The notes under the pieces were generated by a model. That model did no database searches. It saw nothing but the letters and a program-made list of their open reading frames with translations, and was not told where the DNA came from. 64,000 bases of DNA from Agromyces protaetiae (GTDB lineage: Bacteria > Actinomycetota > Actinomycetes > Actinomycetales > Microbacteriaceae), in contig NZ_CP133018.1 of NCBI RefSeq assembly GCF_030866785.1, forward strand, positions 1,488,001 to 1,552,000. Reading direction: 5' to 3'. Below are positions 58,161-64,000 of the stretch, piece by piece. Every line of letters starts with the position of its first letter. Position 1 is the first letter of the stretch. The position numbers and the translations under genes are program-made.

Positions 58161-58808
58161 TCACTCGCTGAGCGGCAGGAGCACCGCCCGCGGCACGCCG
58201 CCGAGGAACAGCAGCGGCGACACATACTCTTCGTCGACCCGCACACCGAAGTGGGCGCACACGTCGGCACAGTGACCGCCCGCCGCGACCCGGCCGATCG
58301 GGCTGCCGCGCTCGAGGACGTCGCCCACCGAGACCGACGGCTCGACCGGCTCGATCGAGCTGATCACACCGTCGCCGTGATCGATCGAGACCAGCGGCCG
58401 ATCGGCGACCCGGCCGGCGAACCGCACCACGCCCGGCGCGGCCGCGGCGACCTCCGCCCCGGCCCGGACAGCGAGATCGATGCCTCGGTGCCCCGCCGAG
58501 TAGGGCGTCAGCGGTGCACGGAAGGGCTCGAGCACCCGGATCGGCGGCGCCACCGGCCACCGCCACGGGGCCGGACGGATCTCCGCGGCACTGATGTCCG
58601 CGGCACTGATGTCCGAGGCACGGATGTCCGCGGCACGGATCTCCGCGGCACGGATGTCCGCGGCACGGATCTCCGCGGCGCGGCCGATGCCGGCCGCCGT
58701 CGACGGCGCCGCCGCCGTGATCGGACACAGGATCGCGATGACGAGCAGGACGACGGCATGCGTGGTGACGCCGCGCCGCGCGCGCCGGCTTCGGGGACGA
58801 GTCATCAC
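58161..58808 (-). CDS. Secreted M23-family peptidase with repeat linker
   Basis: A 215-residue exported protein: basic N-terminus, signal helix TTHAVVLLVIAILCPITAAAPSTAA, then a linker built of seven pentapeptides (RAAEI/RAADI/SAAEI type) from a 15-bp tandem repeat, and the LytM/M23 domain. HRGIDLAVRAGAEVAAAAPGVVRFAG carries the HxxxD metal site and GGHCADVCAHFGVRV the second site, where the usual first His of HxH is replaced by Cys as in many actinobacterial members. It probably cuts or binds peptidoglycan. GTG58808 has GAGGA 8 nt upstream; ATG58805 is an alternative start. Confidence 0.85.
   Translation of the reverse strand: MMTRPRSRRARRGVTTHAVVLLVIAILCPITAAAPSTAAGIGRAAEIRAADIRAAEIRAADIRASDISAADISAAEIRPAPWRWPVAPPIRVLEPFRAPLTPYSAGHRGIDLAVRAGAEVAAAAPGVVRFAGRVADRPLVSIDHGDGVISSIEPVEPSVSVGDVLERGSPIGRVAAGGHCADVCAHFGVRVDEEYVSPLLFLGGVPRAVLLPLSE
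58576..58680 (-). repeat. Seven-copy 15-bp tandem repeat in the M23 gene
   Basis: Seven 15-bp units (CGGATCTCCGCGGCA and close variants) lie head to tail and encode AAEIR/AADIR/AADIS-type pentapeptides in the linker between signal peptide and peptidase domain. It is in frame and coding, so it is not a CRISPR array. Confidence 0.95.
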
Positions 58809-59074
58809 GGCAGTGTCCTCGCCTTACGAGCCGGTGCCGCGGTGCGGCGCGGCATCCGTGCACTCGGGGCCTGGCCGGCCGCCTGGGGAGGGCGCGCCCG
58901 CGTGATAGCATGTCCGATGCGCCTCGCCATGCGAGGTGACTCCGCGTGCCCATTCGGCCACCGACTCCACTCAGTCCTCAAGTCCTCGTGACGAGAGGCG
59001 GAGCCGTGCCGGGCACCAGGGCTTCCGGCCGCCGGCCGGAGCGACAACTGAAACCTACAGAAGGAGCCTCGGCC
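58809..59074 (+). promoter_or_regulatory. rpsB upstream region with promoter and 160-nt leader
   Basis: TAGCAT at 58906-58911 is the best -10 for rpsB, giving a leader of roughly 155 nt. Within it TCCGGC and GCCGGA (59024-59029 and 59035-59040) form a hairpin 35 nt before the start. GAAGGAG at about 59060 is a strong ribosome binding site. Long leaders ahead of rpsB often mediate S2 feedback; this is only suggested here. Confidence 0.4.
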
Positions 59075-60103
59075 ATGGCCGTCGTCACCATTCGCCAGCT
59101 GCTCGACAGCGGCGTGCACTTCGGGCACCAGACCCGCCGTTGGAACCCGAAGATGAAGCGGTTCATCTTCACCGAGCGTTCCGGCATCTACATCATCGAC
59201 CTGCAGCAGTCGCTCGCCTACATCGACAAGGCGTACGACTTCGTCAAGGAGACGGTCGCCCACGGCGGCACCATCCTCTTCGTCGGCACCAAGAAGCAGG
59301 CGCAGGAGTCCATCGCCGAGCAGGCGACGCGCGTCGGCCAGCCCTACGTGAACCAGCGCTGGCTGGGCGGCCTCCTCACGAACTTCCAGACGGTCTCCAA
59401 GCGCCTCGCGCGCATGAAGGAGCTCGAGGAGCTCGACTACGAGGGCACCACGAGCGGCTTCACCAAGAAGGAGCTCCTCCTCAAGAAGCGCGAGCTCGAC
59501 AAGCTGCACAAGTCGCTCGGCGGCATCCGCAACCTCTCGAAGACGCCCTCGGCGCTCTGGGTCGTGGACACCAAGAAGGAGCACCTCGCGATCGACGAGG
59601 CCAAGAAGCTCGGCATCCCCGTCATCGGCATCCTCGACACGAACTGCGACCCCGACGAGGTGCAGTACCCGATCCCGGGCAACGACGACGCGATCCGTTC
59701 GGTGAGCCTGCTCACGCGCATCGTCGCCGACGCCGCGGCCGAGGGCCTCATCCAGCGCCACCAGAAGCCCGAAGAGGGCGAAGAGGCCGCCGAGCCGCTC
59801 GCCGAGTGGGAGCAGGAGCTGCTGCAGGCCAAGGAGCCCGAGCAGCAGTCGCCGCAGACCGACAAGGTCGACGGCGCCACGGCTGAGGCCGAAGAGGTCG
59901 CCGAGATCGCCGACGTCGTGTCCGCCGACACCGTCGCCGAGGCCTCCACCGAGACCGCGGCCGACGAGGCCGGCGCCGCCGCTGCCGAGGCAGCGGTCGA
60001 GGCCGAGGTCGCAGCCGACGAGGCCGCAGCCGACGAGGCCGCAGCCGACGAGGCCGCAGCCGACACGGCCGACGCCGACGAGGCCGAGCCCACGTCCAAG
60101 TAA
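59075..60103 (+). CDS. rpsB: 30S ribosomal protein uS2
   Basis: The first 260 residues are canonical uS2 ([50 protein letters not shown]... [13 protein letters not shown]... [31 protein letters not shown]). The C-terminal 80 residues are a very acidic Ala/Glu/Asp tail that includes three exact copies and one variant of a 15-bp unit (60011-60070). Such tails are common in actinobacterial S2. tsf follows after 42 nt, the near-universal rpsB-tsf pair. Confidence 0.97.
   Translation: MAVVTIRQLLDSGVHFGHQTRRWNPKMKRFIFTERSGIYIIDLQQSLAYIDKAYDFVKETVAHGGTILFVGTKKQAQESIAEQATRVGQPYVNQRWLGGLLTNFQTVSKRLARMKELEELDYEGTTSGFTKKELLLKKRELDKLHKSLGGIRNLSKTPSALWVVDTKKEHLAIDEAKKLGIPVIGILDTNCDPDEVQYPIPGNDDAIRSVSLLTRIVADAAAEGLIQRHQKPEEGEEAAEPLAEWEQELLQAKEPEQQSPQTDKVDGATAEAEEVAEIADVVSADTVAEASTETAADEAGAAAAEAAVEAEVAADEAAADEAAADEAAADTADADEAEPTSK
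60011..60070 (+). repeat. 15-bp tandem repeat in the rpsB acidic tail
   Basis: GCAGCCGACGAGGCC occurs three times exactly (60011-60055) followed by a one-base variant (60056-60070), encoding AADEA units. Confidence 0.95.
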
Positions 60104-60145
60104 GTTCACGAATCCAGACCACGAGTCCAGGAGACTGATTCACCA

Positions 60146-60976
60146 ATGGCCAACTTCTCTCTCGAAGACGTGAAGACCCTGCGCGAGCGCCTCGGCACCG
60201 GCATGATCGACACGAAGAACGCGCTCGTCGAAGCCGAGGGCGACATGGACAAGGCGATCGAGATCCTCCGCCTGAAGGGTGCGAAGGGCAACGCGAAGCG
60301 TGCCGACCGCTCCACGGCTGAGGGCCTCGTGGCCGCCGTCGACAACGGCGACGGCACTGCGACGCTGCTCGAGCTCGCGTGCGAGACCGACTTCGTCGCC
60401 AAGGGCGACAAGTTCGTCGCGCTCGCCGACCGCGTGCTCGCGGCCGTCGCGGCGGCCCGTGCCGACTCGGTCGAGGCCGCCCTGGCCGCCCCGGTCGACG
60501 GCAAGACGGTCGCGCAGGTCATCGACGAGGACGCGGCGATCCTCGGCGAGAAGGTCGAGCTTCGCCGCGTGCGCCTCGTCAAGGGCGAGCAGTTCTCGAT
60601 CTACCTGCACAAGACGTCGAAGGACCTGCCCCCGCAGGTCGGCGTGGTGCTCGGGTACTCGGGCACCGATGCCGAGACCGCGCGTTCGGTCGCACAGCAC
60701 ATCTCGTTCGCGAACCCCGAGTACCTCACGCGTGAGGACGTGCCGGCGGAGCTGGTCGAGAAGGAGCGCGCGCTCGTCGAGCAGATCTCTCGCGAGGAGG
60801 GCAAGCCCGAGGCTGCGCTCCCGAAGATCGTCGAGGGTCGTCTCGGCGCCTACTTCAAGCAGGTCGCCCTGCTCGAACAGGACTACGCGAAGGACAACAA
60901 GCTGCAGATCAAGAAGGTCCTGGCGGACGCCGGGATCACGGTGAGCGACTTCGCTCGCTTCAAGGTCGGCGCGTAA
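60146..60976 (+). CDS. tsf: Elongation factor Ts
   Basis: Nucleotide exchange factor for EF-Tu. The 276-residue product has the N-terminal UBA-like domain (FSLEDVKTLRERLGTGMIDTKNALVEAEGDMDKAIEILRLKGAKGNAKRADRSTAEGLV), the conserved CETDFVAKGDKFVALADRV near 82 and IAFxxPEYL-like SFANPEYLTREDVPAELVEKER near 190, ending VSDFARFKVGA. Length is standard. An intrinsic terminator follows its stop. Confidence 0.97.
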   Translation: MANFSLEDVKTLRERLGTGMIDTKNALVEAEGDMDKAIEILRLKGAKGNAKRADRSTAEGLVAAVDNGDGTATLLELACETDFVAKGDKFVALADRVLAAVAAARADSVEAALAAPVDGKTVAQVIDEDAAILGEKVELRRVRLVKGEQFSIYLHKTSKDLPPQVGVVLGYSGTDAETARSVAQHISFANPEYLTREDVPAELVEKERALVEQISREEGKPEAALPKIVEGRLGAYFKQVALLEQDYAKDNKLQIKKVLADAGITVSDFARFKVGA

Positions 60977-60987
60977 CACCACCGATG

Positions 60988-61023
60988 GGGAGTCCGGATC
61001 GCATGCGATCCGGACTCCCTTTT
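60988..61023 (+). terminator. Intrinsic terminator of rpsB-tsf
   Basis: A perfect 32-bp palindrome (60988-61019, 16-bp arms, folding with a four-base loop) is followed directly by TTTT. This is the clearest rho-independent terminator in the window. Confidence 0.92.
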
Positions 61024-61066
61024 CGTGCGTGGCAGTAGTTTTGATCCGGATGGAAGGATGGGCACG

Positions 61067-61798
61067 ATGACCGAACGCAGACGCAGGGTGATGCTGAAGC
61101 TCTCCGGGGAGGCGTTCGGCGCCGGCGCGCTCGGCGTGAACCCCGACGTCGTCTCGGCGATCGCTCGCGAGATCGCCGAGGCGGCACGCACGGTCGAGGT
61201 GGCGATCGTCGTCGGCGGCGGCAACTTCTTCCGGGGCGCCGAGCTGAGCCAGCGCGGCATGGACCGCGGGCGCGCCGACTACATGGGCATGCTCGGGACG
61301 GTCATGAACTCGCTCGCGCTGCAGGACTTCCTCGAGCAGGCCGGTGCTGAGACGCGGGTGCAGTCGGCGATCTCAATGACGCAGGTCGCCGAGCCCTACA
61401 TCCCGCGCCGTGCCGAGCGGCACCTCGAGAAGGGCCGGGTCGTCATCTTCGGCGCCGGCGCAGGCCTGCCCTACTTCTCGACCGACACGGTCGCGGCGCA
61501 GCGGGCGCTCGAGATCGGCGCCGAAGTGGTGCTGGTCGCCAAGAACGGCGTGGATGGCGTGTACTCCGACGACCCGCGGACCAATCCCGATGCGCACAAG
61601 ATCGACCGCATCAGCTATCAGGAGGCGCTCCAGCGGGGGCTCAAGGTCGTGGACTCGACCGCCTTCAGCCTCTGCATGGACAATGGCATGCCGATGCAGG
61701 TCTTCGGCATGGAGCCGGCCGGCAACGTCACCGCGGCCATCCTCGGATCCGATCTCGGCACGGTCGTCGCGAACGGCGTGCCGGTCGGTGGTCGATAG
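61067..61798 (+). CDS. pyrH: Uridylate kinase
   Basis: Phosphorylates UMP to UDP. The 243-residue amino-acid-kinase-family protein shows [24 protein letters not shown] at the N-terminus, the glycine-rich [17 protein letters not shown] near 47, [24 protein letters not shown] near 66, and [20 protein letters not shown] and [22 protein letters not shown] near 130-170. ATG61067 is supported by AAGG 9 nt upstream; ATG61058 is also possible. frr follows after 33 nt, the conserved pair. Confidence 0.96.
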   Translation: MTERRRRVMLKLSGEAFGAGALGVNPDVVSAIAREIAEAARTVEVAIVVGGGNFFRGAELSQRGMDRGRADYMGMLGTVMNSLALQDFLEQAGAETRVQSAISMTQVAEPYIPRRAERHLEKGRVVIFGAGAGLPYFSTDTVAAQRALEIGAEVVLVAKNGVDGVYSDDPRTNPDAHKIDRISYQEALQRGLKVVDSTAFSLCMDNGMPMQVFGMEPAGNVTAAILGSDLGTVVANGVPVGGR

Positions 61799-61831
61799 AC
61801 TGTCCCGAGCAGCGAAACGAAGGAGCTCCAA

Positions 61832-62386
61832 GTGATCGCGGATGTACTGTCTGACGCCACCGCACGTATGCAGAAGGCCGTCGAGGTCGCCAAGGAGGAC
61901 TTCTCGACCGTCCGCACCGGCCGGGCGAATCCTCAGCTCTTCCAGAAGATCATGGTGAGCTACTACGGCACGCCGACGCCGCTGTCGCAGCTGGCCTCGT
62001 TGAACAACCCCGAGGCCCGCACGCTCGTGGTGACGCCCTACGACAAGAGTGCGCTCAAGGACATCGAGCAGGCGATCCGCGACACGCCGAACCTCGGCGC
62101 GAACCCCACGAACGATGGCAACATCGTTCGCGTCACGCTGCCCGAGCTCACCGAGGAGCGCCGCAAAGAGTTCGTGAAGCTCGTCAAGTCGAAGGCCGAG
62201 GACGCCAGGGTGTCCGTGCGCAACATCCGGCGCAAGGCGAAAGACGACCTCGACGCGCTGAAGGGCGAGGTCGGCGACGACGAGGTGGCGCGCGGCGAGA
62301 AGGAGCTCGAGCAGGTCACGAAGGCGCACGTCGACCAGATCGACGATGCGCTGAAGCGCAAGGAAGCCGAGCTTCTCGAAGTCTGA
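61832..62386 (+). CDS. frr: Ribosome recycling factor
   Basis: A 184-residue factor that, with EF-G, splits post-termination ribosomes. [101 protein letters not shown] and [17 protein letters not shown] are the family blocks. GTG61832 has a GAAGGAG ribosome binding site. Downstream of pyrH as usual. Confidence 0.97.
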   Translation: MIADVLSDATARMQKAVEVAKEDFSTVRTGRANPQLFQKIMVSYYGTPTPLSQLASLNNPEARTLVVTPYDKSALKDIEQAIRDTPNLGANPTNDGNIVRVTLPELTEERRKEFVKLVKSKAEDARVSVRNIRRKAKDDLDALKGEVGDDEVARGEKELEQVTKAHVDQIDDALKRKEAELLEV

Positions 62387-62410
62387 GACCGGTTGAGACG
62401 AGGGCGGGCG

Positions 62411-63403
62411 ATGTCAGGCGTCCCAGATGAAGAGCGGACGGATGCCTCGCGGCCGGACCGCTCCTCGCGCGCGGAGTTCCGCGCGCAGGTGCACGCCCGG
62501 CGCGCCGAGTTCGAGCGTCAGTTCGAGGCGGGCAAGGCGCAGTTCGACCAAGCCCAAGAGAAGATCAAGGCGCGTACCGGGCGCAATCTGATCCTCGCGA
62601 TCCTGATCGGCGTCGCGGCGGGCGCCTTGCTGCTGCTGAGCCTGCTCGTGCTCAAAGAGCTCTTCATGGTCTTCGTGGTGGTGCTCGTGGCCTTCGCGAG
62701 CATCGAGCTCGTGCAGGCGCTCCGCAAGGGCGACATCGCGGTTCCGATCGTGCCGACGGTCGCGGTGGCGGTGGTGACCGTGCCGGTCTCCTACTACCTC
62801 GGCGCGGGCGGGCAGCTGCTCGCCGTGCTCGGCGGCATTCTGCTCGTGTGGGTCTGGCGTCTCGTCGCGGTGCTCGTGTCCCCGGCCGCGCGTCGCGGGA
62901 GCCGATCGCTCCTCCGCGACCTCGGGGCCGGTGCGTTCGTCCAGGGGTACGTGACATTGCTCGCCTCGTTCGCCGTGGTGCTCACCGCCGCCGACGGCGG
63001 CGAGTGGTGGACGCTCGCGTTCATCATCACGGCCGTGGCGGCCGACACGGGCGCATATGCGTTCGGGCTCATGTTCGGCAAACACCCGATGGCGCCGGTG
63101 ATCAGCCCCAAGAAGACCTGGGAAGGGTTTGCGGGCGCGGCGGGGGCCAGCCTCCTGGCGGGCGTGCTGCTCGCGCTCTTCATGCTCGGCGAGCCGTGGT
63201 GGTTCGGACTGATCTTCGGTGCGGCCATCCTGCTGAGCGCGACGCTCGGCGACCTGGCGGAGTCGCTCATCAAGCGTGACCTCGGCATCAAGGACATGAG
63301 CTCGTGGCTCCCGGGGCATGGTGGCTTCCTCGACCGCCTCGACTCGATCCTGCCGTCGGCGGCGGTCGCGTTCATCGCCTTCAGCGTGTTCGGCGGCGCG
63401 TGA
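62411..63403 (+). CDS. cdsA: Phosphatidate cytidylyltransferase CdsA
   Basis: Makes CDP-diacylglycerol from phosphatidate and CTP at the membrane. The 330-residue protein has a charged, helical N-terminal extension of about 60 residues (RAEFRAQVHARRAEFERQFEAGKAQFDQAQEKI), then eight or so membrane helices and the C-terminal CTP_transf_1 signature SATLGDLAESLIKRDLGIKDMSSWLPGHGGFLDRLDS near 275-312 with the conserved Lys, Asp and Gly-His residues. ATG62411 is preceded by AGGGCGGG; TTG62393 is an alternative. Confidence 0.94.
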   Translation: MSGVPDEERTDASRPDRSSRAEFRAQVHARRAEFERQFEAGKAQFDQAQEKIKARTGRNLILAILIGVAAGALLLLSLLVLKELFMVFVVVLVAFASIELVQALRKGDIAVPIVPTVAVAVVTVPVSYYLGAGGQLLAVLGGILLVWVWRLVAVLVSPAARRGSRSLLRDLGAGAFVQGYVTLLASFAVVLTAADGGEWWTLAFIITAVAADTGAYAFGLMFGKHPMAPVISPKKTWEGFAGAAGASLLAGVLLALFMLGEPWWFGLIFGAAILLSATLGDLAESLIKRDLGIKDMSSWLPGHGGFLDRLDSILPSAAVAFIAFSVFGGA

Positions 63404-63405
63404 GC

Positions 63406-63418
63406 GATACTGGATCGG
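63406..63418 (+). promoter_or_regulatory. -10 box of the DivIVA-like gene, leaderless
   Basis: GATACT at 63406-63411 ends 6 nt before GTG63418, matching the leaderless geometry seen elsewhere and supporting this start over GTG63400, which overlaps the cdsA stop. Confidence 0.35.
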
Positions 63419-63972
63419 TGGATTCCACCTTCCCCCGCGCGCGCAAGCCCCAGCCCGGCTACAACACCGCCCAGGTCGAGGCCTTCCTCCAGGTCGCGAG
63501 ACGTGCATATGACGGCAAGCCCGCGGCCGACGACCCGCCGATGACCGCAGAGCGGATCAGGCTCACGGCGTTCCCCATGCAGAAGGGTGGCTACTCGACC
63601 GCGCACGTCGACGCCGCCCTCGAACGCCTGGAGGACGCGTTCGCTGCGAAGGAGCGGCAGATCGCCGCCCGGTTGCACGGCGACGAGGCCTGGCTCAGTG
63701 AGGCACGGACGACGGCGCAGGTCGTGTCGAACCGGCTCGCGCGCCCGGAGGCGCAGCGGTTCGACCGGGTGAGCCCGCTCGTGCTCGGGTACAACGTCAA
63801 AGAGGTCGACAAGTTCGCCGAGCGGCTCACCAGGTACTTCAGCGACGGCTGGCCGATCAGCGTCGACGACGTGCGCACCGTGACGTTCCGCGCGCAGCGC
63901 GGAGGCTACCGTGAGGCCCAGGTCGACCTCGTGCTGGATGCGGTGGTCGACGTCATGCTCGCGGTCCGGTGA
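63418..63972 (+). CDS. DivIVA-domain protein
   Basis: A 184-residue protein made of four DivIVA-like half repeats, each with a G-Y-x-x-x-x-V-D/E turn: FPRARKPQPGYNTAQVEAFLQ near 5, FPMQKGGYSTAHVDAALERLEDAF near 52, PLVLGYNVKEVDKFAERLTRYF near 118 and FRAQRGGYREAQVDLVLDAVVDVML near 158. Unlike division protein Wag31/DivIVA it lacks a long coiled coil. It probably binds curved or polar membrane or the divisome; its role is unassigned. The start is at GTG63418 (VDSTFPRARK), favoured by the nearby -10 box. Confidence 0.85.
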   Translation: MDSTFPRARKPQPGYNTAQVEAFLQVARRAYDGKPAADDPPMTAERIRLTAFPMQKGGYSTAHVDAALERLEDAFAAKERQIAARLHGDEAWLSEARTTAQVVSNRLARPEAQRFDRVSPLVLGYNVKEVDKFAERLTRYFSDGWPISVDDVRTVTFRAQRGGYREAQVDLVLDAVVDVMLAVR

Positions 63973-64000
63973 GGCGGCGGGTTCGTTCGACCCGGGGAGT

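Noticed and set aside
58576..58680. Seven regularly spaced 15-bp repeats suggested a CRISPR array.
   Set aside because: The units are contiguous without spacers and in frame, encoding the pentapeptide linker of the M23 protein.

Overview
This 64-kb window comes from the chromosome of a high-GC Gram-positive actinobacterium, most likely a member of the Microbacteriaceae (Agromyces/Microbacterium-like). The reasons are a backbone GC of about 72-73% in lines I counted, frequent GTG and occasional TTG starts, and gene neighbourhoods typical of actinobacteria: DUF3515-thiL; rsmD-recG-coaD; yceD-rpmF-rnc-mutM-smc-ftsY-ffh; rpsP-khpA-rimM-trmD; rplS-lepB-rnhB-DUF2469-yraN-comM-dprA-xerC-M23-rpsB-tsf-pyrH-frr-cdsA. 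No tRNA, rRNA or CRISPR array was recognised.

Layout. 1-12.7 kb: thiamine phosphate kinase, RsmD, a TPR-type protein, RecG, CoaD, a MoxR/DUF58/transglutaminase cluster, then YceD-RpmF-RNase III-MutM, followed by a decayed ParE-type toxin remnant. 12.9-23.8 kb: a two-domain GNAT protein, SMC, a GH13 enzyme with a TIGR03885-like flavin oxidoreductase, FtsY, a small unknown acidic protein and Ffh. 23.9-31.3 kb: a minus-strand three-gene unit (spermidine-synthase-like, LVIVD-repeat surface protein, DUF305 lipoprotein), a FemAB-like transferase, GH1 beta-glucosidase and a YbdK-type glutamate-cysteine ligase. 31.3-38.7 kb: ribosomal, tRNA-modification and secretion housekeeping genes, a CbiX-like chelatase and methionine aminopeptidase.

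38.94-53.49 kb: a 14,550-bp integrative element sits inside comM (yifB). Removing it at a shared GACCTC restores an uninterrupted 527-codon comM frame. The reconstructed attB and attP are both imperfect inverted repeats centred on the same CT dinucleotide, as expected for a large serine integrase. The element has a serine recombinase at each end, a GntR regulator, an AbiTii-domain protein followed by a 1255-residue uncharacterised protein (a candidate two-gene defence cassette), a gene with a perfect LexA box, a RecA/DnaB-fold ATPase with small partner genes and an excisionase-like HTH protein, an XRE repressor with a bidirectional promoter, and two unknown genes. I saw no relaxase, FtsK/TraB-type translocase or phage structural gene, so it looks like a replicating, defence-carrying satellite or mobilisable element rather than a prophage or self-conjugating element. 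The -10 and -35 of the right-hand integrase promoter lie on opposite sides of the crossover, so integration itself should switch that promoter off.

53.49-64 kb: the 3' part of comM, dprA, a metallophosphoesterase, xerC, an M23 peptidase with a pentapeptide-repeat linker, then rpsB-tsf, pyrH-frr-cdsA and a DivIVA-like protein. Many genes start 6-10 nt downstream of a TAnnnT-type -10 box, pointing to widespread leaderless transcription. Several housekeeping proteins (SMC, RimM, DprA, RpsB, M23) carry in-frame microrepeats.
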